Shown here: positions 1 to 9,011 of the stretch, in pieces
Layout: each line of letters opens with the position of its first letter
Numbering within the stretch: position 1 is the first letter of the stretch
NCBI RefSeq assembly: GCF_900046455.1
Contig: NZ_FCOT01000008.1
Location: forward strand, 62,001 to 126,000
Direction: 5' to 3'
DNA length: 64,000 nucleotides
Origin: Cellulomonas timonensis
Lineage (GTDB): Bacteria > Actinomycetota > Actinomycetes > Actinomycetales > Cellulomonadaceae
Notes under the pieces: generated by a model
What the model was told of the DNA's origin: nothing
Databases searched by the model: none
The model's input: only the letters and a program-made list of their open reading frames with translations
Position numbers and translations under genes: made by a program

Positions 1-22
1 GTCGGCTGGGTCGCACGTCCGA

Positions 23-238
23 TCAAAAAGCCTGCGATCTCGCCTGGGCTTCGTGCACCCACCGCTGGGCGAAGGAGAGAGTGAATCGAGGAGTCTCCCA
101 CTGGTCCGGCTCCTCGATCGATGTCAAGACGATTCCGCGCCCCTCTATCTCGGGGACCACCTCCCAAACAACTGGAGAAATTGAGGATCTATAAAAGTCG
201 AAAGTTCCATCCTCTCGTCGGGTCAGATCGTGTCGGGA
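23..238 (-). pseudogene. Unidentified coding-like remnant with no start codon
   Basis: A reading frame of 71 codons stays open from just after a TAG stop (239-241) to a TGA at 23-25. It has a protein-like, hydrophilic composition, including the stretches VVWEVVPEIEG and FAQRWVHEAQA, but no convincing start codon or ribosome binding site. I do not recognise the family. Because it lies downstream of an Rhs toxin and its immunity gene on the same strand, a decayed second immunity gene is the most natural guess. That is inference from position only; chance openness is possible over such a short length, although GC here is lower than elsewhere, which makes long open frames less likely. Confidence 0.3.
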
Positions 239-253
239 CTATTTAATTCTTGG

Positions 254-279
254 CCTCCTGAACGAAAATGTTCAGGAGG
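254..279. terminator. Perfect 10-bp hairpin, probable terminator
   Basis: Arms CCTCCTGAAC (254-263) and GTTCAGGAGG (270-279) are perfectly complementary around a 6-base loop. The plus-strand exit is T-rich (GTCTTTCT) and the minus-strand exit is AT-rich. It would end transcripts of the Rhs/immunity genes reading leftwards, or act in both directions. Confidence 0.6.
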
Positions 280-439
280 GTCTTTCTGGCCTGGGATCGG
301 AACGAAGGAGAATCATCAGCGCGTCCTTGTGACTCGGATGGTATGCACCATCGCTCCCTGCCCGGGTAGTCCGGCATCGATTTGCAGCCGGTCGGAGTTT
401 GGCGATGCTTCGGTCGCGGTCAAAGTGCTCGTGACATGC
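280..439. other. Gap after the immunity gene
   Basis: No complete gene is visible. On the minus strand a frame offset by one base from the end of the immunity gene stays open down to a TGA at 316-318. It reads as a plausible beta-strand-rich tail, so the immunity gene may once have been longer and been shortened by a one-base change. This is weak evidence. Confidence 0.25.
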
Positions 440-790
440 TCAATCGGACGTTCTTGATAGCGCGATTACCTCGTCGACGACCTCGCCGCTCTCGAGCGCG
501 GTATCAATCTCATCGAACGAGAGAGGGCCGTGGATTACCCAATTTGACAGATCTGTTCCCCGCACCGCGTATTGACCTTCACGAAGGGAGAGCGAGTGCA
601 GGCTTGGGTCAGCATCTGAGAGGGTATGAAAATGGACGGCGATAGGCTCAGAAGTAGATTCCTCGCTCGCGGAGATGAGCATCCAACCGGAGTCCCAAGC
701 GACTACCACGGTGACTGGGGCGCCATCGAGCACTTCCCTGCTGGTCGTGACAGTGTCTTCTCCACGAGGGCGCCGGCGTCTCGTTCTCAT
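440..790 (-). CDS. Probable immunity protein for the Rhs HNH toxin
   Basis: This 116-residue protein is encoded directly downstream of the toxin tip. The ATG at 790-788 overlaps the toxin TGA at 789-787 (ATGA), so the two are translationally coupled; that is why this start is preferred over an in-frame ATG 12 codons upstream inside the toxin gene. The segment GW-LIS-EE around residues 32-40, followed by a DADPSLHSL block, resembles the Imm33/DUF2185-type immunity fold (GW.., then DPSL.pL); I give this family name with limited confidence. No signal peptide or membrane segment is seen, so it should act in the cytoplasm, binding and neutralising the cognate nuclease tip of the producing or sister cell. 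Confidence 0.65.
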   Translation of the reverse strand: MRTRRRRPRGEDTVTTSREVLDGAPVTVVVAWDSGWMLISASEESTSEPIAVHFHTLSDADPSLHSLSLREGQYAVRGTDLSNWVIHGPLSFDEIDTALESGEVVDEVIALSRTSD

Positions 791-1800
791 ATTCTGTTTC
801 CCTTGATGTTGTTGCATCGCGCGCACTTGGCCTGTCTATTCCAAGGGGAATTATTGCCGTCTTTCGAGCGCGGAACTATGTGGTCAAGCTCGACCTGTTG
901 CATATCTTTGCGACCGCCCCTCGGGACGCTACGGGCTTGTGTCATCACTTTACCGCAGGTTGGACACGCCTTGCCCACCGCCGCCGATCGTGCGAGCCTG
1001 TCGGAGGATCTCGTGAAACCTGCGCCACTTTTGAACCGTTTGATGGTCGCCGTCCGCAGGACGCGAGTGGTTGCCGCTTGGTTCCGGGCTAGTTGACCGC
1101 CTCGAGCCACGCGCCCGGCAATCTTGGCACCCACTGCGACTACAGCTCCGGCGCCGACAAGAGCCAAGGCGACGGTGGCCGCCATCATCAGTGCCTTCTT
1201 CTTGTCACCTACTGCTGCGTATGCGACGGCGGACACCCCCGCTGCCGCGGCCCCGATGGGTCCGGGGATCATTGAGGCGACTTCGCCCACGACGGCGAGC
1301 GTCTTGAGTGCGCCCTTCCAAGAGAACGTCCCGGCGAGGTCGGTGCAGTTGACGGGGTCGGCGTTGCAGTAGTCGTAGGCGGAGGCCGAGCCGCCCGCGA
1401 CGGGGTCGACGGAGAGGAACCGGCCGAGGGGTGCGGAGTAGAGGCGTACGCCCATGAGGATCACGCCACCGAGGGCCTCGGCTGAGCGTTGTGCTGCTCC
1501 GAGCCATCCATACCGTGCGGGCGGCCCGGTGGTGGACCCTGCTCCGGACATCTGTTGCGGTACGCCGAATTCGTCGAACGATGTGAAGGACAGCTCCTGC
1601 CATGTCGCATTGGTGGCCCCGTCTGCGATCGGAAGGGTGGCTGTGACGTCCCCGTGAAGATCGACGAGATTGAGCGTGCGGCCACCTGTGAGGGTGGTTG
1701 TGATTGCGAGGTCGCCTTCGACGCCGGCAACGTATCGGGTGACATCGGACGGGAGGGTGGAGTCTTCCTGAATCGTTGCCCGTCGACCATTCTTTTCCGA
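787..1800 (-). CDS. Rhs C-terminal tip with HNH nuclease domain (fragment)
   Basis: This is the open 3' part of the Rhs gene, about 337 codons, with no credible start of its own. It contains the conserved Rhs core end (GRFLSVDPV, YDYCNADPVNCTD), then a glycine/alanine-rich hydrophobic stretch (about 70 residues, probably membrane-active or a translocation region). A C-terminal HNH endonuclease follows: a CPTCG pair, the catalytic ELDHIVPRS motif, an asparagine-rich turn and a CARCNN pair before the final residues. HNH tips of this kind cleave DNA of competing cells after delivery. The last codon overlaps the immunity gene start. Because the frame upstream is broken, it may be silent, or expressed only after recombination with an intact Rhs gene. 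The fragment begins at the frame junction near 1790. Confidence 0.75.
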   Translation of the reverse strand, partial: SEKNGRRATIQEDSTLPSDVTRYVAGVEGDLAITTTLTGGRTLNLVDLHGDVTATLPIADGATNATWQELSFTSFDEFGVPQQMSGAGSTTGPPARYGWLGAAQRSAEALGGVILMGVRLYSAPLGRFLSVDPVAGGSASAYDYCNADPVNCTDLAGTFSWKGALKTLAVVGEVASMIPGPIGAAAAGVSAVAYAAVGDKKKALMMAATVALALVGAGAVVAVGAKIAGRVARGGQLARNQAATTRVLRTATIKRFKSGAGFTRSSDRLARSAAVGKACPTCGKVMTQARSVPRGGRKDMQQVELDHIVPRSKDGNNSPWNRQAKCARCNNIKGNRI

Positions 1801-3489
1801 AAGGAGACCACAGTTCGCGGACCGATAGGTCGTCGAAGTACACCGGTTTGCTTGCTGACGAGAATCCGTTGTACATTCGCACAAAGGCCTCTGTCGCTCC
1901 GGACGGGATCGTCACGTCGACGCTAATCTGCTGCCACGCGTTGGTCAGAGTCGGGCGTTGGGTAATTGCCCCCGTGCTTATCGGTTCGCTGTAGGCGCCC
2001 GAGCCGATTCGGGTGAACACTGCGAGGCTCAGGCCCCGAGGGTTCTCCGGCTGCAGCCCAGTCGCTGCCGGGACATATATCCAGGCGGATATGCGATAGG
2101 CCCTCCCAGGGAGCATTCCGAGTCGGAGCGCGCCCGCATCGTTCCCGAATCCTGTATAGGAGTCTGCCTGGCCATTTGGTGCGATCTTGTATGAGGTTGT
2201 GCCGGTGTGGAACCGGGTGGTGTCGACGGTGACCACGGCCGAACCGTTCAGTTCTTTGATCGCAGTGGCCTCACGTTGCTCCTGTGACAATTTGTCGATC
2301 TGAAGCTGGTACCCGGAGTCCGTGTTGCGAGATGACGCGCTGCGGACGACCGCGAGTCCGAACTCCTCCGGGTCGGTGACAGCCAGGTTGTGGTCGCCGG
2401 TGAGCAGGTTCACGTTGCCTGGCCCGACATCTGCGGTGGCCGCGCCGGTTGCGTTTGGATCGACCGTCAGGGTGACCCACCCTGTGGCCTGCGCGCCATT
2501 GCCGGCAGAATCGAGCGCAACGACAGCGCGTACCTGGACGGGGCCTACTCCTCCTGCGGCGCCCTCGCCTACGTTCCACACTGTGTATCCAGCGGAAGTC
2601 AAAGGAATGATGCCCCAGGCCGAAGGTGCGGCCTGGGTCCAGGAGGTCCCCTGTGACGTCGTCAACTCGGCAGATGGCACTACTGAGAATGTGCCGGAGT
2701 CTGGTCCGCGCCGCCACTCGAATCGCGCGTGCGTGAACTGAGGTCTGGCAGTGACTGAGAGCCGTGCTCGATTGACGACGCGGGCTCCGTCCTCAGGGGT
2801 TAGGAGTCCCCCCGACACCTACGTTGAATGCGTACTTGACGATTCCTGAGACGTTGCCGGCCCGGTCGACTGCCTGCACCTGGAGCGCGTGACGGCCGAC
2901 GGTCGGAGGGGTCACTGAGAAATTTCCACCTGCGACGACCTGATTAGGATCCGGGGCCTTATTTAGGCCCCACCGGTTTAGTGGCGGTGTCGCTACTAGG
3001 GGAGGTTCCATCGGTCGCGCTGCCTCCGGACAGCACCAGGTCGGCGCTCTGCGCAACGGGCCGCACCAATCCGTCCTCGCTGAACTCCAAGGTCAGGTCG
3101 ACGGCAGCCCAGTCCTCGACGGCGGTTCCGTCACCGCCCTGTCGAACCCACACCGGACCTGAACCCTGCCCCGCAGCCAGGGAGCCGTTGGGCAGTGCTA
3201 GCACGGAGCCGAACTCGGTGCGCTCGGCGAGGATTTCCACGGGCTCGTTAGTGAGCCTGGCAATCGCTGCCGCGCTCACCGCGTCGGCCGCGGTGAGGGG
3301 CTCGTCAGCGACAGCGGGCGCCTCCGGGGTTTGTGACTCATCGACCTCGGGTGTGGCAACAGGCGTGGCTTGCGCTGGTGGGATGGTGACGAGCGTGAAG
3401 AGGAGCGCTAAGGAAACGGGGATTGCCGCAGCAGGAACCACCCGTCGCCACGATTCAGGAATGCCGAAACCACCGACCAGTGCGCCCAC
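787..3489 (-). pseudogene. Broken secreted Rhs/YD-repeat polymorphic toxin gene
   Basis: Pieces of one Rhs-type protein lie in order on the minus strand but in different frames. 3489-2959 encodes an N-terminus with a hydrophobic export segment (about residues 17-41) and then an acidic linker, ending at a TAA. About 2990-2793 encodes a cadherin-like 'QVQAVDRAGNVSG' region. 2818-1790 encodes a carbohydrate-binding-like region with 'YFDDLSVRELW' near its end. 1800-787 encodes the Rhs core end (GRFLSVDP...YDYCNADP) and the toxin tip. Breaks fall near 2960-2990, at a run of six C (plus strand) at 2808-2813, and at 1783-1792. The YD-repeat barrel expected between 'RELW' and 'GRFLSVDP' is missing, so the locus is about half the usual length of such genes. 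It is either a pseudogene or a donor tip cassette. Confidence 0.8.
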
Positions 3490-3725
3490 GCGATTCCCCC
3501 TGCGAGCCCGCGCGACGTCGCCGCGCGCATCCGAACTCGCCAGCAGGTTCGTCGAGCCCCCGGCCCCGAGGTCGGCGCAGCTTTGCGTCGTTCACGGTGA
3601 GACGGAAACTAGCAGCCGACTCGTTCGGCTGTGGGCGGTTCGAGAATACTCGTGGGGTCGGGTTTGTCGGGCTCGCGGGAGCCCGCAGCGCACCCGTACG
3701 CGCCCTGCGGCGCGTCACGTGGAGC

Positions 3726-3763
3726 GTGCGGAGGGGCGCTCGGCATCGACAACCCCTCCGCAC
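3726..3763 (-). terminator. Hairpin after the formaldehyde dehydrogenase gene
   Basis: Perfect 11-bp arms GTGCGGAGGGG (3726-3736) and CCCCTCCGCAC (3753-3763) lie just past the fdhA stop. A second, shorter palindrome lies at 3668-3685. There is no T-run, as is common in high-GC actinobacteria. Confidence 0.6.
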
Positions 3764-3771
3764 CACGTTGC

Positions 3772-4992
3772 TCACGCTGCGGCGAGGTACCCGTTCGGGT
3801 TGAGCACGTACTTGCGGGCAGCCCCGGCGTCGAACTCCGCGTACCCCGTCGGCGCCTCGTCGAGCGAGATCGGGACCGCGTTGACGTTGTCCGCGATGTG
3901 CACGCGGTCGCCGAGGATCGCCATCATCAGGCCCCGGTTGTACTTCATGACGGGGCACTGCCCGGTGGTGAAGGACAGCGACTTGGCCCACCCGGTGCCG
4001 AGGCTCAGTGACAGGGAGCCCTTCTGCGCGGCCTCGTCGATGCCGCCCGGGTCGCCGGTGACGTAGAGCCCGGGGATGCCGAGCGCGCCGCCGGCGGCGG
4101 TGATGTCCATCAGCGAGTTGAGGACCGTCGCCGGGGCCTCGTGGCCCGAGTCGGACCCGTGCCCCTTCGCCTCGAAGCCGACGGCGTCGACGGCGCAGTC
4201 GACCTCGGGGACGCCGAGGATCTGCTCGATCTGGTCGGCGGGGTCCCCTTGGGTGAGGTCCACCGTCTCGCAGCCGAAGCTGCGGGCCTGGGCGAGCCGG
4301 TCGGCGTTCATGTCGCCGACGATCACCGCCGCGGCGCCCAGCAGCAGGGCGCTCGTCGCCGCGGCGAGCCCGACGGGCCCGGCGCCTGCGACGTAGACGG
4401 TCGACCCGACACCGACGCCTGCCGTCACCGCCCCGTGGAAGCCGGTGGGGAAGATGTCCGACAGCATCGCCAGGTCGAGGATCTTCTCCATCGCCTGGTC
4501 CTTGTCCGGGAACCTCAGCAGGTTCCAATCCGCGTAGGGCACCAGCACGTACTCGGCCTGCCCGCCGACCCAGCCGCCCATGTCGACGTACCCGTACGCG
4601 CTGCCCGGTCGGTCCGGGTTCACGTTCAGGCAGACGCCGGTCTTGCGCTCCTTGCAGTTGCGACATCGCCCGCACGAGATGTTGAACGGCACCGACACCA
4701 GGTCGCCGACCTTGATGAACTCGACGTCCGAGCCCACCTCGACCACCTCGCCGGTGATCTCATGGCCCAGCACCAGGTCCGGCGGCGCGGTGGTGCGCCC
4801 GCGCACCATGTGCTGGTCGGATCCGCAGATGTTGGTCGCGACGGTCTTGAGGATCGCGCCGTGCTCGACCTTCCTCCCGATGTTGGCCGGGTTCACCCCT
4901 GGCCCGTCGTGCAGCTCGAAATCGGGGTAGTCGGTGTCGATGACCTCGACGACACCCGGCCCCTTGTAGGCAACTGCTCTGTTGCTCGGCAC
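3772..4992 (-). CDS. fdhA: Glutathione-independent formaldehyde dehydrogenase
   Basis: A zinc-dependent medium-chain dehydrogenase of 406 residues, close to the roughly 400 usual for the Pseudomonas putida FdhA type. It oxidises formaldehyde (or dismutates aldehydes) with tightly bound NAD+ and without glutathione. Visible elements are the catalytic zinc ligands C56 (NICGSDQH), H77 and E78 (GHE), the four structural-zinc cysteines at 107, 110, 113 and 121, and the Rossmann motif GAGPVGLA at 203-210. The GSDQHMVRGR context and the insert around residues 255-275 match FdhA rather than generic alcohol dehydrogenases. The ATG is preceded by a GAGGAGG-like site. It appears to be monocistronic, ending at a hairpin. 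Role: cytoplasmic formaldehyde detoxification. Confidence 0.88.
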   Translation of the reverse strand: MPSNRAVAYKGPGVVEVIDTDYPDFELHDGPGVNPANIGRKVEHGAILKTVATNICGSDQHMVRGRTTAPPDLVLGHEITGEVVEVGSDVEFIKVGDLVSVPFNISCGRCRNCKERKTGVCLNVNPDRPGSAYGYVDMGGWVGGQAEYVLVPYADWNLLRFPDKDQAMEKILDLAMLSDIFPTGFHGAVTAGVGVGSTVYVAGAGPVGLAAATSALLLGAAAVIVGDMNADRLAQARSFGCETVDLTQGDPADQIEQILGVPEVDCAVDAVGFEAKGHGSDSGHEAPATVLNSLMDITAAGGALGIPGLYVTGDPGGIDEAAQKGSLSLSLGTGWAKSLSFTTGQCPVMKYNRGLMMAILGDRVHIADNVNAVPISLDEAPTGYAEFDAGAARKYVLNPNGYLAAA

Positions 4993-5095
4993 GGTGCTCC
5001 TCCTCGCTCGGCGAGTCGCCCCCCACGGGCGGCTCCGTGTCCGATTCAGACTAGATCTCAGAATCCGGACGGGCTCGCCGGGGGAGCGACGGCGC

Positions 5096-6358
5096 TCACG
5101 CGGGTGGCAGCCAGGTCCGTGCCGCGAGGACGAGCGCGCTCACGCCGATCGTCAGCGTCGGCTCGATGACGGGCGCGTAATGCGGGGAATGGTTGGAGGG
5201 CACGGTTCGCAGCGCCGGGTCGCTCATGTCCCCGGTGGTGAACAGCGAGGGGTCGGTGCCGCCCAGCAGCCAGTAGGACAGGGGCGCGCCTGCGGCCGTC
5301 GCGAAGATGCCGACGTCCTCGCTGCCGGCCCCGGCGCCGGGGTCCATGACCTTGTCCGCGCCCAGCCATGCCGCGAACGCGTCGAGGGTCTTCTTCAGCG
5401 CCACGGGGTCGTTCACCACCACGGGGAACCGCTCGATCTCGGTGATCGTCGGCTCCTGCGGTGCCCCCGCCGTCGCGGCCTCGCCCCGCACGATGCGGTC
5501 GACGCTGTCGAGGATGTGCTGCCTGACATCGGTGTCGTAGCTCCGGATGTTCAGTTGCAGCTCGGCCTCGCCCGGGATGACGTTCGCCGCGTCGCCGGCG
5601 TGCACCGAGCCGACGGTGAGCACCGCTGTCGCCGTGCTCGGGATCTCCCGCGAGATGACCGTCTGCAGGCGGAGCACCGTGGCGGCGGCCATGACGATGG
5701 GGTCGATCGACGCCTGCGGCATCGAGCCGTGCGCGCCCTTGCCGACCAGGCGCACCCGCAGCGAGTCCGAGCCCGCGTATGCCGGGCCGGGGTGCGCGGC
5801 GATCTTGCCGGCGGGGAACGGCGCCACATGCTGGCCGAGCACCACATCGGGCTTCGGGAACTTCTCGTAGAGCCCGTCGTCGACCATCGCCTGGGCGCCG
5901 GCGCCCAGCTCCTCGGCGGGCTGGAACACGAGCAGCAGCGTGCCGGACCAGCTCGCGGTGTCGTGGGCCAGCACCTCGGCGGCGCCCAGCAGGCATGTGG
6001 TGTGCAGGTCGTGGCCGCACGCGTGGTCGACGGGCACGGTCTTGCCGTCCTGGTCGGTGGCCGTCACCGTGCTCGCATAGTCGAGCCCGGTGTCCTCCTT
6101 GACCGGCAGGGCGTCCATGTCGGCCCGCAGCAGCGCGACCGGCCCCGGGCCGTTCCTCAGCACGCCGACCACGCCCGTCTGGCCGACGCCAGTGGTGACC
6201 TCGAAGCCCAGGCCGCCGAGTCGGTCCGCGACGATCCCCGCAGTCCGATGCTCTTGGAACCCGAGTTCTGGATGGCGGTGGAGGTCCTTGTACAGGTCCA
6301 CCAGTGCTGGATCGATCGCGACGCCCTCGTCTGCGGCCACGGCAAGCCCCCTGTCCAC
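5096..6358 (-). CDS. M20-family amidohydrolase
   Basis: A 420-residue metallopeptidase-type hydrolase of the M20D group (hippurate, IAA-amino-acid or N-acyl-amino-acid hydrolases). The metal-binding motif DHACGHDLH lies at 111-119 with C114 and H116, the catalytic and ligand acids PAEE at 147-150, and the QH ligand near 177. The dimerisation lid follows (GKGAHGSMPQ), with a C-terminal histidine in SPHYAP. It would remove the acyl group from an N-acyl amino acid in the cytoplasm; the substrate cannot be read from sequence. The first residues are not conserved, so the true start could lie some codons downstream. It is transcribed in the same direction as fdhA but separated by about 100 bases. 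Confidence 0.85.
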   Translation of the reverse strand: MDRGLAVAADEGVAIDPALVDLYKDLHRHPELGFQEHRTAGIVADRLGGLGFEVTTGVGQTGVVGVLRNGPGPVALLRADMDALPVKEDTGLDYASTVTATDQDGKTVPVDHACGHDLHTTCLLGAAEVLAHDTASWSGTLLLVFQPAEELGAGAQAMVDDGLYEKFPKPDVVLGQHVAPFPAGKIAAHPGPAYAGSDSLRVRLVGKGAHGSMPQASIDPIVMAAATVLRLQTVISREIPSTATAVLTVGSVHAGDAANVIPGEAELQLNIRSYDTDVRQHILDSVDRIVRGEAATAGAPQEPTITEIERFPVVVNDPVALKKTLDAFAAWLGADKVMDPGAGAGSEDVGIFATAAGAPLSYWLLGGTDPSLFTTGDMSDPALRTVPSNHSPHYAPVIEPTLTIGVSALVLAARTWLPPA

Positions 6359-6428
6359 GGTGCTCTCAGGCTAGGCACGTGAACCCCGGGCGGCGAGCCG
6401 GGGCAAGGACGGCCTCTGCGCCCACCAC

Positions 6429-6469
6429 GCACCGTGCCGCCCTCCCCGACGAGGAAGGCGGCACGGTGC
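6429..6469 (-). terminator. Terminator of the TetR-MMPL operon
   Basis: Perfect 13-bp arms GCACCGTGCCGCC (6429-6441) and GGCGGCACGGTGC (6457-6469) lie directly downstream of the MMPL gene and upstream of the amidohydrolase. Confidence 0.65.
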
Positions 6470-6488
6470 GGTCCGGCGCTGCGAACGG

Positions 6489-9002
6489 TCAGTCGCGGGC
6501 GCCGATGGCGCTCTCCGTGACGAGGACCTCGTGGTGCGGGTGTCGGCGCTCGAGTGACGCGCCCTCGACGTCGACGTCCGGCATGACCCGGTCGAGCCAT
6601 GCGGGCAGCCACCAGGCCTTGTCCCCTGCGAGGTGCATGAGCGCCGGCACCAGCGTCATGCGGACGATGAACGCGTCGACCAGCACGCCGAACGCGAGCG
6701 CGAACCCGATGGGGCGGATCATGGCGCTCTCCGAGAACACGAAGCCGCCGAACACCGCGATCATGATGACCGCGGCGGCGGTGACCACAGCCCGTCCGGC
6801 CCGGACGCCCTGCACCACGGCGAGGCGGGCGGGAGCGCCGTGGGCGTAGGCCTCGCGCATGCCCGATCCGATGAACAGCATGTAGTCCATGGCCAGGCCG
6901 AAGAGGATGCCGACCAGGATCGTGGGCAGGAAGTTCAGGATCGGGCCGGGGGACTCGACGCCGAACAGGTTGGATAGCCAGCCCCACTGGTAGATCGCGA
7001 CGACCCCGCCGAGCGCGGCGAAGTAGGACAGGATGAAACCGAGGGTGGCGATCACCGGCACGAAGATCGACCTGAACACGAGGATCAAGATGATCAGCGA
7101 GAGCCCGACCACGACGGCGAGGTAGATCGGCAGCGCGTCGGCCAGCTTGTCGGAGATGTCGATGTTGCCGCTCGCCGATCCCGCCACGCCGATCTCATAC
7201 GTCCCGTCGAGCGGGGACGCGTCACGCAGCGTGTGCACGAGCGTCGCCGTGGACTCGCTCGTCGGGCCCTCGACCGGGACGACCTGGAAGGCCGCGACAG
7301 TCCGGTCCTCCGACGAGCCGATCGGCGCCACCGCTGCGACGTCGTCGTAGGCGAACAGCGCCTCGGCGATCTCGAGCTGCGCCGCGACGGCCTCCTGCTC
7401 GGTCGGTGTTCCGGGCAGGTCGGCGACCACCAGCAGCGTCCCGTTCTGGCCCTCGCCGAACTTCTCGGAGATCGCGGTGTACGCCCGGTACTGGGTCGAG
7501 TCATGTGCCTCCGACGAGCCGTCGGGCAGGTTCATCCGCAGGCTGAGCGCGGGGATCGCGATGAGCAGCAGCCCTGCGATGCACGCGACGACGGAGCCGA
7601 TCGCGCGCCCGGTGGACATGGGGCGCGGGGGAGCGGTGCGGTGGGTCGCCGCGGCGGCCGGCGCGGACGTCCCGGCGCCCGCGAGCCGCTCGCGCTCCTT
7701 GCGGCTGAGGATGCGCATCCCGGCCAGCTTCAGCAGCGCTGGCGTCAGGGTCACCGCGACGAGCACGGCGATCGCGACGCACATGGCCCCCACCGTGCCC
7801 ATCAGCCCGAGGAAGGGGATGCCGGTGATGTTCAGGGCGAGCAGCGCGATGAGCACCGTGGCGCCGGCGAACACGACAGCGTTGCCCGAGGTCCCGTTCG
7901 CGAGGGCGATGGACTCGTCGAGGGCATCGCCGTCCTTGAGCTGGCGGCGGTGCCGGTTGACGATGAACAGCGCGTAGTCGATGCCGACGGCCAGGCCGAG
8001 CATGACCCCCAGGATCGGGGTGACGGAGGCCATCTCGACGACGCCCGAGAGCGACATCGCACCGAGGGCGCCGATCCCGACCCCGATCACCGCGGTGAGC
8101 AGCGGCAGGCCCGCGCCGAGGAACGTGCCCAGCATGACCACCAGGACGACGGCCGCGACCAGGAGGCCAGCGATCTCGCCCACCCCGAGGATCTTCGGGG
8201 CGCCCTGCGTGAGGTCTGAGGAGAGGTCCACCTGGACGCCCTCGACGGTCTCGTCGGTGAAGGTCGCGATCAGGGCGTCCTTGGTCTCCTTCGGGACGTC
8301 CATCTGCGTCTCGGCGAGCATGACGGTCACCACCGCGGCGCTGCCGTCCTCGGAGACGGTGCGAATCTCGGTCGCCATGTCCAGCAGCGCCGCGCCCGCC
8401 TCGAGCTGGGCGCCCTGCGCCTCCAGCTCGGCGCTCTGGGCCTCGAGGTCCGCCAGGCCCTGGTCGATCATCGCCTGCTGCGCGTCGAGGCCGGCCAGCG
8501 CCTCGGGTCCCGCGCCTGCCGCCTCGGCCTGCTCGCGTGCCGCGTCGAGCTGCGCCTGGCCAGCGGCGATCGTGCCCCTGGCCTCGTCGATCTGCGCGCG
8601 CCCGCCCGCGATCTGGGCCTGGCCGTCCGCGATCTGCTGCGCCTGGCCGCTGCGCTGCGCCTCGGTGGCGAACGGGTCGACGACCGTCACCACGCCGTCG
8701 ATGTCCGCGGCCTCGGTGATGAGCTCGCCGATGCCGGCCCGCTGGGCGTCCGTGAACGCCGAGCCGTCCTCGGTCTGGACGACGACCGTGCCGGTGCCGC
8801 CGGACGCCCCGGGCATCTCGGCTTGGAGCCGGTCCGTGACCTGGGTGGTCGGCGTGTGGGGAATGGAGAACGTGGTGGCCAGCGTGCCGCCGAACAACGC
8901 GAACGCGACGCCGGCGAGCACGAGGATCGCGCACCAGATCGCGATCACTCGACGTGCGTGCCGCGCTGAGGCGCCGCCGACGCGGTACAGGAATTCAGCC
9001 AT
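6489..9002 (-). CDS. MMPL/RND-family membrane transporter
   Basis: 837 residues with the duplicated RND layout: an N-terminal membrane helix, a large extracytoplasmic loop, five further helices (about residues 270-430), a cytoplasmic linker, a second loop and a final bundle of helices. The first loop contains a long Ala/Gln/Glu-rich segment (about 115-205) that should form a coiled coil. The motifs GIDYALFIVNRHR in the first half and AMDYMLFIGSGMR in the second are the paired MMPL signatures carrying the proton-relay acidic residues. It is likely a proton-driven exporter of a lipid or hydrophobic drug. The gene lies 9 bases behind a TetR repressor gene on the same strand, so repressor and pump form an autoregulated operon; the ligand is unknown. 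Confidence 0.88.
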   Translation of the reverse strand: MAEFLYRVGGASARHARRVIAIWCAILVLAGVAFALFGGTLATTFSIPHTPTTQVTDRLQAEMPGASGGTGTVVVQTEDGSAFTDAQRAGIGELITEAADIDGVVTVVDPFATEAQRSGQAQQIADGQAQIAGGRAQIDEARGTIAAGQAQLDAAREQAEAAGAGPEALAGLDAQQAMIDQGLADLEAQSAELEAQGAQLEAGAALLDMATEIRTVSEDGSAAVVTVMLAETQMDVPKETKDALIATFTDETVEGVQVDLSSDLTQGAPKILGVGEIAGLLVAAVVLVVMLGTFLGAGLPLLTAVIGVGIGALGAMSLSGVVEMASVTPILGVMLGLAVGIDYALFIVNRHRRQLKDGDALDESIALANGTSGNAVVFAGATVLIALLALNITGIPFLGLMGTVGAMCVAIAVLVAVTLTPALLKLAGMRILSRKERERLAGAGTSAPAAAATHRTAPPRPMSTGRAIGSVVACIAGLLLIAIPALSLRMNLPDGSSEAHDSTQYRAYTAISEKFGEGQNGTLLVVADLPGTPTEQEAVAAQLEIAEALFAYDDVAAVAPIGSSEDRTVAAFQVVPVEGPTSESTATLVHTLRDASPLDGTYEIGVAGSASGNIDISDKLADALPIYLAVVVGLSLIILILVFRSIFVPVIATLGFILSYFAALGGVVAIYQWGWLSNLFGVESPGPILNFLPTILVGILFGLAMDYMLFIGSGMREAYAHGAPARLAVVQGVRAGRAVVTAAAVIMIAVFGGFVFSESAMIRPIGFALAFGVLVDAFIVRMTLVPALMHLAGDKAWWLPAWLDRVMPDVDVEGASLERRHPHHEVLVTESAIGARD

Positions 9003-9011
9003 GAGGTTCCT

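Noticed and set aside
3490-3771. A gene between the Rhs locus and formaldehyde dehydrogenase
   Set aside because: Only GC-driven short frames are present; the visible features are palindromes at 3668-3685 and 3726-3763.
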